Positions 7,085-13,805 of a DNA stretch of 27,592 bases are shown one piece after another. The first letter of the stretch is position 1. The number at the start of each line of letters is the position of its first letter. The translations under genes and the position numbers were made by a program. Origin of the DNA: Erginobacter sp964465735 (lineage in GTDB: Bacteria; Auribacterota; Erginobacteria; Erginobacterales; Erginobacteraceae); assembly GCA_964465735.1 (NCBI GenBank), contig CAYXKT010000020.1, positions 1-27,592 of the forward strand. The letters run 5' to 3'. The notes below the pieces were generated by a model that had not been told where the DNA came from, did no database searches, and saw only the letters and a list, made by a program, of their open reading frames with translations.

Positions 7085-7651
7085 CTAAAGATTTTGCCGC
7101 CCCTCCCCGGACTCAACGGCGACCGGATGCTGGTCGCGGAGTTTCTCGGCCTCGATTAATTCCGTTACCTGGGTCTGGACCGATTCGACCTCGAGCAGGG
7201 AGAGGTGGGGATCGCGGATCAGGTAGGTCTCTCCGGTTCCGGAGTGCTCATAGACAACCATCGTCCGCCCCTGATCATCGAGGATCTTCTCCCGGGGGAT
7301 CAGGACCTTCTTGCGCTCCTCGAGAAGGGCCAGGATATAACAGAGATTGAGGTGGGACTCCTCCTCGGAGTCGAGGTAACGTCGGAGCAGCCGCTCGATC
7401 ACATCCGCCTTAATCTTCTCCTCTTCCGGCGGCGGGGTAAGCCGACGAAACCGGATCTGCCAGTAGGCGGTCCCCGGCCCGCTTCTGGCTGATTCCGGAA
7501 CCGCCTCTTTCCAGCAGCGGGAGCAGTGGTCCTTCCTTTCGCACTCCTCAGCGGTAACGGAAAGCAGAGTATGCAGGGTCTGACCAACTTCAAAGGACTG
7601 CTCGCAGACGGCGCAACTCCGGCTCCGGGCCTTGATCTCCCAGTTTCTCAA
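7085..7651 (-). CDS. Uncharacterised protein with an N-terminal zinc-ribbon-like Cys pattern
   Basis: I do not recognise a named family. The 188-residue protein has CAVC near residue 13 and, about 30 residues later, CSRCW, the spacing of a Cys4 zinc ribbon. Next come an acidic/basic helical middle (EEEKIKADVIERLLRRYLD), a LNLCYILALLEERKKVL segment and a polar C-terminus. The start is TTG at 7651, supported by GGGAG 6 nt upstream. It lies 41 bp after the DUF1844 gene on the same strand, so it is probably in one operon with DUF1844 and the M16 protease. It is convergent with the ClpX-like gene (25 bp gap). A cytoplasmic nucleic-acid or protein-binding role is possible but not shown. Confidence 0.7.
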   Translation of the reverse strand: MRNWEIKARSRSCAVCEQSFEVGQTLHTLLSVTAEECERKDHCSRCWKEAVPESARSGPGTAYWQIRFRRLTPPPEEEKIKADVIERLLRRYLDSEEESHLNLCYILALLEERKKVLIPREKILDDQGRTMVVYEHSGTGETYLIRDPHLSLLEVESVQTQVTELIEAEKLRDQHPVAVESGEGRQNL

Positions 7652-7692
7652 TGTCTGCTCCCTGCTTTTGCTTAACGATCCGCGATCATCGA

Positions 7693-8115
7693 TTACTCTT
7701 TAGCTTCCCCGGCCTCTTTCTCCGGCGGTTCCTCTGCCGCCACGTCCGGCTCGGCTTTCTCTTCGGCTTTGTCTCCGGCTTTCTCTTCGGCTTTCTCTTC
7801 GCCGGCGGCAGCCGGTTCCGGCTTCGGTTCCGGTTTTTCCTTCTCCTTGACAAAGTTCATCTGGAGATCAGAGACGGTCGAAGTGATAAACTTCTCCTCT
7901 TCTTGGCTCAGGTTACCCCTGGTCTTGGCCTTGAGCATCACCAGGATATCGATGAAGCCCCGGGCGGTTTCCAGGTCGCGCTCGATCTTGCCGGTCGCCG
8001 GGTTGGCGATCTTTCCCATACTCGAGTAAGCCGAAGAGGCGAACATCGAGACCAGAGAGATGAACCGGACGGTATCCATATCCTGGGGAGCGGGCTTTCG
8101 GTTTGTATCTTCCAT
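7693..8115 (-). CDS. DUF1844 domain protein
   Basis: Residues 10-90 match the DUF1844 pattern: FISLVSMFASSAYSSMGK, then NPATGKIERDLETARGFIDIL, then MLKAKTRGNLSQEEEKF. The remaining 50 residues are a low-complexity Glu/Lys/Ala/Pro tail (EKAEEKAGDKAEEKAEP). The function of DUF1844 is not established; members are small helical proteins. The ATG has GGAGG at good spacing. Foldback copy 2 begins 30 bp upstream of the ATG and separates this gene from the M16 protease. With the element removed, the two genes would lie about 21 bp apart, a normal operon spacing. Confidence 0.85.
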   Translation of the reverse strand: MEDTNRKPAPQDMDTVRFISLVSMFASSAYSSMGKIANPATGKIERDLETARGFIDILVMLKAKTRGNLSQEEEKFITSTVSDLQMNFVKEKEKPEPKPEPAAAGEEKAEEKAGDKAEEKAEPDVAAEEPPEKEAGEAKE

Positions 8116-8145
8116 TTTCTTACCTCCGTGGTTGAATTAGTCTAA

Positions 8146-8306
8146 CCTAAGTTGAGCGATTATTGCGGATGAAATGTGCTAAGATTTTGCTGGCCGACGG
8201 GTTGCGAAAACCGCAGCCATATCCAGGAGATATGGCGAGGATTTTCAATATCCGTTCGGACGCAAAAGATTGGTGCAGTTCGCCGCATAGAATCGCTCAA
8301 TTTAGG
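8146..8306 (-). mobile_element. 161-bp foldback (MITE-like) element, copy 2
   Basis: Base for base the reverse complement of copy 1. The flanks TCTAA (8141-8145) and TCAAA (8307-8311) match at 4 of 5 positions, a slightly decayed duplication. The right end overlaps the last codons of the M16 gene and supplies its stop. The left end lies 30 bp before the DUF1844 ATG, in the same orientation relative to transcription as copy 1. Confidence 0.88.
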
Positions 8307-11008
8307 TCAAAATCAATATCGGCAGAGGGATCATCTTCCCCCTCGCCGGGATGTATTGTGCTGGTGCCCCCTTCCTGTCCGCCGGCCGGCTCGACAATCG
8401 CCACCGCGTAACTCTCCGGGGTAAAGTATTGGCGGGCGACCCGGGAGAGGTCAGCCGCGGTCAGGGAATTGATCCGCTCCGGGTAAAGCCGCCAGTCTTG
8501 ATAACCAAGACCATAGAGCTCGTCAAGTGCCGCGGCAAACGCCCGCTGCCCTGAGGTCTGGCGGCCGAAGCTGAACTCTCCCAGCAGACGGTTGCGGACC
8601 CGTTGGAGTTCCTCGGCGGAAAACTCGCCCTGCTTGGCCCTTTCAACTTCCTGCCAGAAAGCCTCCAAAACCAACTCTTCCTTTCCGGGGACAGTCCCGG
8701 CGTAAAAGACAAAAGCTCCAGGATCGATCCCGAGGATCTGGTAGGCCCCGACGTAGTAGGCCATCCCCCCTTCGATCCGGACCCGGGCAAAGAGCGGAGC
8801 GGAGAGACCGGAGAAGATCGAGGAGAGAAATTCCAGAGAGTAACGATCCGGATCCCTAAGCTCGACTCCGGGGAAACCCAGGGAGATAACCGACTGGGAA
8901 ATATCCTCTTTCCGGATGACCTCCTCCCGTTGCCCGGAAGGTGGAGAAGGTGATCCGCCGGCCAAGGTTAAGAGTTCCCCATTCGGCAGATCCCCGAAAA
9001 GTCGGCGGATCACCGGGAGGATCGCTTCCGGATCGACATCGCCGAAGATGGCCAGAACCCCATTGGCGGCGGTCAGATGCCGGTCGCGAAATGCGACAAG
9101 ATCTTCCCGGCCCAGGGAGACGACTGTCTCCGTCATCCCCAATGTTGAATGCCGATAGGGGTGAGACCCGAAGAGCAGTTTCCGCAAGAGGCGTCCGGTC
9201 AGGGAACGAGGCTCGTCTTCCTCGGCGGCGATCGCCGCCAGGAGCGCCGAGCGTTCCTTCTCCATCTCCCCGGGGGGGAATACGGCATTTTTAACCACGT
9301 CGCTCAAGACCTCAAGACCGGAGTTTACCCGGGCGGAGAGGAGATTGAGAGAGAGGCCCAGACTGTTCTGAGCCGAATAAGCGCTGATTGAACCCCCGTA
9401 ATCCTCAATCTCCCGGGCTATCTCCAATGCCGAACGCTTCTTGGTCCCCTTCAGCAAGAGCCGGGCGGTCAGCTGGGAGAGCCCGCTTTCGCCATCGGCC
9501 TCGGCCAGAATACCGCCAGCGAATACCATCCGGATCGAGACCAGGGGAAGGTTAGAGTTGGAACCGATCAGGACAGTCAGACCGTTATCGATGACCACTT
9601 TCCTGACCGCGATCTCCTCTCCGGGCGTCGGGGGAGGCCCAGGATCCTCAGTGGAGCCGGGGGCGATCTCGACCACGGTCCGGTTCTCTCTGGTCAGATA
9701 TCGTTGTGCCACCCGGCGGATATCTTCCCCGGTAACCGCGGCGATCCCGGCCAGATAGGTCTGATCGAAATCCGCGGATCCGGCGGTCCGAAGGTTATTG
9801 CCCACCCCCCCGGCCCGACCCTCGGCGGTGGAGAGAGAATTCAGGTAACCGGCGGTCACCCGAGCTCGGGCCCGGGCCAGATCACCAGCAGTCACCTCAC
9901 CGGTCTTGAATCCTTCGAGGACTTCTTCAATCGCCTCCCGAACCTCCGGGATCTTTTCCGGCGCGGCCAGAGCCTGGACAATAAAGAGTCCGGGCTCGAG
10001 CGGGGTATAGGAATAAGCGCCGATCGAATACACCAGTTCGCGCTCTTCGCGTAAGGTCTGATATAAGGCCGAGCTCTCCCCTTCTCCGGCGAGAAGACCC
10101 AAAACATCGAGCGCGAAGAGATCGGGACTGTGGATCGAGGGGATATGATATCCAAAGGCGATCCGGGTCTGGGCGACATCCATCTCTTCTCGAGCCTCCC
10201 GGGGCCCGATCTGGGCCGGTTCGGCGGGGAGCTCCGCCACCGGATAGGGGCCGGGAGAGAGGTCACCGAATACTTCCTCCGCCGACGCGATAAATTCCTC
10301 TCCGTTCAGGTCCCCGGACCCGACCAGGATCGTATTATTAGGCAGATACCACTTCTGATAATACGCCAGGAGTTCTTCCCGGGTAATCTGGCGGAAGAGT
10401 TCCCGGCGGCCAATAACCGGGAAACGGTAGGGGTGAGTCCGAAAGGCGGTCCCCCAGAGAAGATGCTGGAGCCGCCGGCCGGGATCGTCCTGCCCCATAT
10501 TGATCTCCTTGAGGATCACCTCCCGCTCCGAGGCCACCTCGGCGGGGAGGAAATCCATCTCAAAGACCAGATACTTCAAAAGTGGAAGCGCCTCCCGCCA
10601 GCGATCCGCCGGCACAGTAACCAGGAAAACGGTCCGGTCAAAGGAGGTATAGGCGTTGATCGTCCCTCCCAGTTTCTCCACCTCCCGGGGGATCGCTCCC
10701 TTCAATTCCCCGGCCGGCCCCTTGAAGGCCATATGCTCGAGAAAATGGGAGAGTCCACACCCGAGAAGAGGCGCCTCGTAAATGCTACCCGCCTTGACCC
10801 AAGCCTGGAGAGCGACTACCGGGTTGGAGTTATCCGGGACAGCCACCACCTCGAGACCATTTTCCAGCACTCGCTCCACCCGGGGAATACCAGGCACTTC
10901 CGGACTGCCGAAAACCGCCGGGGTCAGAAGCAGTGCAAGCACAAACCGGACCAGCGGCCTGCGAAGACAGAAAAGCAACTTACTCAAATGAATTCCAGAA
11001 ATCATCAT
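8297..11008 (-). CDS. M16-family zinc metalloprotease (two-repeat, exported)
   Basis: This 903-residue protein has two tandem M16 halves. The N-terminal half has the inverted zinc motif HFLEH (H88, E91, H92), with the distal Glu in EREVILKE (probably E168). The C-terminal half has LSQLTARLLLKG at the equivalent place and lacks the zinc ligands, as usual for the non-catalytic half. Residues 15-35 form a hydrophobic signal segment (VRFVLALLLTPAVFG), so it is predicted to act in the periplasm on peptides or small proteins. The ATG at 11008 has AGGAGG 12 nt upstream. It overlaps the Minf_1886-type gene by 29 bp, suggesting coupling. The last residues D-L-N and the stop codon come from foldback copy 2. 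Confidence 0.92.
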   Translation of the reverse strand: MMISGIHLSKLLFCLRRPLVRFVLALLLTPAVFGSPEVPGIPRVERVLENGLEVVAVPDNSNPVVALQAWVKAGSIYEAPLLGCGLSHFLEHMAFKGPAGELKGAIPREVEKLGGTINAYTSFDRTVFLVTVPADRWREALPLLKYLVFEMDFLPAEVASEREVILKEINMGQDDPGRRLQHLLWGTAFRTHPYRFPVIGRRELFRQITREELLAYYQKWYLPNNTILVGSGDLNGEEFIASAEEVFGDLSPGPYPVAELPAEPAQIGPREAREEMDVAQTRIAFGYHIPSIHSPDLFALDVLGLLAGEGESSALYQTLREERELVYSIGAYSYTPLEPGLFIVQALAAPEKIPEVREAIEEVLEGFKTGEVTAGDLARARARVTAGYLNSLSTAEGRAGGVGNNLRTAGSADFDQTYLAGIAAVTGEDIRRVAQRYLTRENRTVVEIAPGSTEDPGPPPTPGEEIAVRKVVIDNGLTVLIGSNSNLPLVSIRMVFAGGILAEADGESGLSQLTARLLLKGTKKRSALEIAREIEDYGGSISAYSAQNSLGLSLNLLSARVNSGLEVLSDVVKNAVFPPGEMEKERSALLAAIAAEEDEPRSLTGRLLRKLLFGSHPYRHSTLGMTETVVSLGREDLVAFRDRHLTAANGVLAIFGDVDPEAILPVIRRLFGDLPNGELLTLAGGSPSPPSGQREEVIRKEDISQSVISLGFPGVELRDPDRYSLEFLSSIFSGLSAPLFARVRIEGGMAYYVGAYQILGIDPGAFVFYAGTVPGKEELVLEAFWQEVERAKQGEFSAEELQRVRNRLLGEFSFGRQTSGQRAFAAALDELYGLGYQDWRLYPERINSLTAADLSRVARQYFTPESYAVAIVEPAGGQEGGTSTIHPGEGEDDPSADIDFDLN

Positions 11009-11333
11009 AGCCGGAAAAATCCTCCTTGCTATCCTCGGGGGTCTTCTTCAAAAGACCACGCTCTATCATATTAAAGACGATATCTCCAAAATCATCGGAC
11101 CCCCGCACCCCCCAGTGTTCCAGAACCTCCCGGCTGAACGGTCCGTACTCCTGTCCTGCGTACTGCCGGATCGCCTCCAGCAGTTCTCTGGCGCTGACGT
11201 GGCGGCGCTCCTTGATCTGGGACATCAGATAGGAGAGGGCGTTCTGAACCAGCAGATAGGCCTCGATATCATAGCGACCGTCCGAACTGACAATGGACTT
11301 CAGGGCGGCCAGGTAAACTTCCTTCTCGTTCAT
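10980..11333 (-). CDS. Minf_1886-type conserved protein
   Basis: This small cytoplasmic protein of 117 residues matches what I recall of the Minf_1886 family: YDIEAYLLVQNALSYL, then RHVSARELLEAIRQYA, then FSREVLEHWGVR with DDFGDIVFNMI, and an ending DSKEDFSGYDDF. It is mainly seen in Planctomycetes/Verrucomicrobia-like genomes, and its function is unknown. The ATG at 11333 is preferred over the upstream in-frame TTG at 11360, whose first base touches foldback copy 3. The Shine-Dalgarno is weak. Copy 3 begins 27 bp upstream, and the M16 gene overlaps the 3' end. Confidence 0.82.
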   Translation of the reverse strand: MNEKEVYLAALKSIVSSDGRYDIEAYLLVQNALSYLMSQIKERRHVSARELLEAIRQYAGQEYGPFSREVLEHWGVRGSDDFGDIVFNMIERGLLKKTPEDSKEDFSGYDDFWNSFE

Positions 11334-11360
11334 TTTTAGCTTGCCGGAAATTAAATTCAA

Positions 11361-11521
11361 CCTAAGTTGAGCGATTATTGCGGATGAAACGTGCTAAGAT
11401 TTTGCTGGCCGACGGGTTGCGAAAACCGCAGCCATATCCAGGAGATATGGCGAGGATTTTCAATATCCGTTCGGACTCAAAAGATTGGTGCAGTTCGCCG
11501 CATAGAATCGCTCAATTTAGG
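11361..11521 (-). mobile_element. 161-bp foldback (MITE-like) element, copy 3
   Basis: Same length and ends as copies 1 and 2, with two substitutions (C for T in GAAACGTGC, T for G in GGACTCAAAA). It is flanked by a perfect 5-bp direct repeat TTCAA (11356-11360 and 11522-11526). It lies between two co-directional minus-strand genes, 27 bp before the Minf_1886-type ATG and 64 bp after the stop of the upstream unknown gene. Confidence 0.88.
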
Positions 11522-11585
11522 TTCAAGTAAACAACTTTGGTCTGACTTCATTGACACCTGGAAAACAACGGCCAGGACGGAGATT

Positions 11586-12122
11586 TCAGCACGGAGTATC
11601 CAGACGACTGCCGCCGCCGCTACGATACATCAAGTTGTAGCGCCGCTGTTCATCAGGATCAAGCGCCTCGAAATTATTCTGCTTCAGGTCCAGATAATTT
11701 TTTTCTGTCGCCCAAACCATTACCTTCAGACCGTTGATGATCCCGGCTGCCCGGCCCTCGTGAGAGACAAGAAACTCGTGAATCAGACCTGGAGTTTCTG
11801 CCAGAAACCGGTTAAGAAAACTGTTGTCCCGGTTCAGGATCTCCTCGTGGCCAACGATCTTGTCGGCAGCAGTGACCTCCTCGAGCAAAACCCGCAGTAG
11901 ATGGACAAAGTCCCGCTCCTTCGGCTGGATGACAATCCCCCGGGCAGCAAAACCAGCCTCCTGGCTGGCGGTAACAATATGTTCCTCCATCGCGGCAATG
12001 ATTTTCTTCCGCGAGATCAGTCCGCGCCCTTCCAGTGCGTACTTAAAGAGACGCAAAACCTCCTCGTAATTCTTATCCCGGAGGGCCAGATGGACCGGAC
12101 GGTTGATAGAGGATTCTGCCAT
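11586..12122 (-). CDS. Uncharacterised helical protein
   Basis: No family is recognised. From the preferred ATG at 12122 the protein has 178 residues and begins MAESSINRPVHLALRDKNYE. It is rich in helix-forming, charged segments (EEVLRLFKYALEGRG, ISRKKIIAAMEEHIV, LIHEFLVSHEGRAAG) and has no signal peptide or membrane span. The in-frame extension to 12224 lacks a Shine-Dalgarno and reads unlike coding sequence. AGGG sits upstream of 12122. It is the first gene of a co-directional minus-strand run interrupted by foldback copy 3. It resembles a regulatory or scaffold-like soluble protein, but that is only an impression. Confidence 0.65.
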   Translation of the reverse strand: MAESSINRPVHLALRDKNYEEVLRLFKYALEGRGLISRKKIIAAMEEHIVTASQEAGFAARGIVIQPKERDFVHLLRVLLEEVTAADKIVGHEEILNRDNSFLNRFLAETPGLIHEFLVSHEGRAAGIINGLKVMVWATEKNYLDLKQNNFEALDPDEQRRYNLMYRSGGGSRLDTPC

Positions 12123-12305
12123 AGTTTTCCCTTTTCTTCCCCGGCCAGCCGGTGAGAAAGGACAGAGATTATCGGTTATTATTCCCTGTCGGGTAATTAT
12201 AGAACATCCGATCCGGAAAGTCAAACCGATGGGATCAGGTATCGATTAGAATGATTGGCTTCCCAACCGGCAATAAATATAGTACCCTTCAATTTCAGAT
12301 TAAGT

Positions 12306-12448
12306 AGCAAATGAACGAAAATATCAGAGACTAGTTCATTACGGGGAGAAATGACGAACCAATCTGTTTATTCTGTGATGAGATTGCTTCGTCACTTCGT
12401 TTTTCGCGATGACAAGTTCTCTGCGACTTGAGGTTTCTGTTCAGACAC
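12306..12448 (-). repeat. Palindromic repeat family 2, copy A
   Basis: The right end TTCTGTTCAGACAC (ending 12448) is the complement of the GTGTCTGAAC end seen in copies B and C. The left end (about 12306, ATGAACGAAAATATC) is degenerate. The interior holds GATTGCTTCGTCACTTCG (12382-12399), a motif shared with copies B and C. It fills most of the 12225-12491 gap between the divergent unknown gene and the first DUF84 gene. Confidence 0.6.
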
Positions 12449-12491
12449 TGAGTATATACCCCCCGGAAAAAGATATGGAGAATATTTTACT

Positions 12492-13046
12492 ATGAAAATT
12501 GCCGTCGGTTCTCTCAATCCAATCAAGATCGCGGCCGCCCGAAGCGTCCTACTCCGGCTATACCCGGAGGCGAAAGTCAGCGGGGTCCAGGTCGTATCCG
12601 GGGTCTCCGATATGCCCCTGACCGAAGAAGAGGCGATCGCCGGCGCCCGGCAACGGGCCCGAGCCGCTCGAGAACAACTCGGAGCCGAACTGGGGATCGG
12701 CTTTGAAGGCGGCGCCGCCGTCTTCAACGACCAGATGATGACCTCGGGCTGGGCGGCAGCCTTTAACGGAGAACGCTTTGGGATCGGGGGCGGGGGCCAC
12801 CTCCAGCTCCCGGGGGAGGTCGCCCGGATGATCCGGGAGGAAGGGCTGGAACTGGGGACAGCGATCGACCGGCTGATCGGCGGAGAAAATACCAAGCAGA
12901 AAACGGGAGCGATCGGCATCCTGACCGGCGGCCTCTCCAGCCGGCAGCAAGCCTACGAATCGATTCTGATCTACGCCCTGGCGCCCTTTATTTCAGACCG
13001 GTGGTATGGGGGGGGAAGAAGTTCAAAGCTCAAAGTTAGAAGTTAG
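12492..13046 (+). CDS. yjjX: DUF84/YjjX-family inosine/xanthosine triphosphatase, paralogue 1
   Basis: This 184-residue cytoplasmic house-cleaning NTPase candidate would hydrolyse non-canonical purine nucleotides (ITP/XTP). Family features: an N-terminal VGSLNPIKIAAARSVL loop-helix, SGVSDMPLTEEEAIAGARQRA, the acidic G-IGFEGG segment, LQLPGEVARMI, and NTKQKTGAIGILTGGLSSR near the C-terminus. The ATG at 12492 has GGAG about 11 nt upstream. The last dozen residues (GGGRSSKLKVRS) run into an intergenic tandem repeat and are probably non-conserved. A second paralogue follows about 170 bp downstream. The call rests on family resemblance; substrate choice is inferred. Confidence 0.85.
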   Translation: MKIAVGSLNPIKIAAARSVLLRLYPEAKVSGVQVVSGVSDMPLTEEEAIAGARQRARAAREQLGAELGIGFEGGAAVFNDQMMTSGWAAAFNGERFGIGGGGHLQLPGEVARMIREEGLELGTAIDRLIGGENTKQKTGAIGILTGGLSSRQQAYESILIYALAPFISDRWYGGGRSSKLKVRS

Positions 13047-13207
13047 AAGTTAGAAGTTCAAAGTTGGGCCGCGGCGAGGGTTTTTCAATAAAAATTAGTG
13101 GCAATTGGTATAAACTTGTGGTGAGCGAAGTCGAATCCATTAGTGGACTACTAAAAAGGGGGCGAGGCGAGGGGAAGGATTGGTGAAGATTGGTGAAGAT
13201 TAGTGGT
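13020..13207. repeat. Intergenic short tandem repeats between the two DUF84 genes
   Basis: The gap holds AGTTAGA-type units repeated in tandem (about 13029-13060) and GATTGGTGAA repeats at an 11-bp period (about 13178-13200). Between them lie GTGAGCGAAGTCGAA (about 13122-13136), a motif common in dispersed bacterial repeats, and a G-rich run (13153-13174). No gene is seen. Confidence 0.5.
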
Positions 13208-13236
13208 TCCAAAAATTGGCTGTGGCGAAGGGAGTT

Positions 13237-13779
13237 TTGAAGATCGCGATCGGTTCATTAAACCCGCTGAAATTGGCAGCGGTTAAAAGCACCCTGTCCC
13301 GGGCCGGAAAGGGCGATGAATTTGTCGCCGTAGCGGCCGAGTCCGGGGTCTCCCACACCCCGCTCTCCAACACCGAGACGATCGCCGGGGCCCGGCGGCG
13401 GGCCGAGGAAGCCCGGAAAATCTCCGGGGCCGACTGGGGAGTGGGACTGGAGGGGGGGATGAACCGGCTCGGGGAGGAGTGGTTCACCTGCGTCTGGTGC
13501 CTGATCTTTGACGGGGCCGCAGAGACCGTGGGTGGCGGGGTTCACTTCCAGCTCCCGCCGGTCGTGGTCCGGGCGATCCTCGACGAAGGGCTGGAGATGG
13601 GGCCGGCGATGGACCGGCTGGCCGGAACGAAGATGAGCAAGCAGAAGATGGGCGCCGAAGGTCTCCTGACCGAGGGACTGATCGACCGAAAGACCACCTT
13701 CGAGATCGCGGTCATTTACGCCCTTGCCCCCCGCCTCTCCCCGGAGTATTATCCCCACGCTGCCCATCGATCCGGCTGA
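13237..13779 (+). CDS. DUF84/YjjX-family NTPase, paralogue 2
   Basis: This is a second full-length family member (180 residues from the chosen start). It repeats the pattern of paralogue 1: KIAIGSLNPLKLAAVKSTL, SGVSHTPLSNTETIAGARRRA, WGVGLEGG, FQLPPVVVRAIL and MSKQKMGAEGLLTEGLIDR. It probably hydrolyses aberrant purine NTPs. The start is uncertain: TTG 13237 aligns with the paralogue's first residue but has a ribosome site (AAGGGAG) only 2 nt away; GTG 13222 and TTG 13216 are alternatives without one. It lies 26 bp before the antiporter gene and is probably cotranscribed with it. The two paralogues differ throughout, so they may have split substrates. Confidence 0.8.
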   Translation: MKIAIGSLNPLKLAAVKSTLSRAGKGDEFVAVAAESGVSHTPLSNTETIAGARRRAEEARKISGADWGVGLEGGMNRLGEEWFTCVWCLIFDGAAETVGGGVHFQLPPVVVRAILDEGLEMGPAMDRLAGTKMSKQKMGAEGLLTEGLIDRKTTFEIAVIYALAPRLSPEYYPHAAHRSG

Positions 13780-13805
13780 CACCGGGCCCACCGGCGGACG
13801 CGAAA

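Noticed and set aside
8163..8411. Frame conserved inside the 161-bp elements (MRMKCAKILLADGLRKPQPY...)
   Set aside because: It runs out of the element into different flanks in each copy, has no ribosome site, and lies antisense to the presumed transcription direction; conservation is explained by element identity.
10130..11074. 314-codon plus-strand frame
   Set aside because: Shadow of the M16 protease, which has clear family motifs on the other strand.
13020..13207. Possible CRISPR array in the tandem repeats
   Set aside because: Units are 7-11 bp in immediate tandem without spacers; no cas genes.
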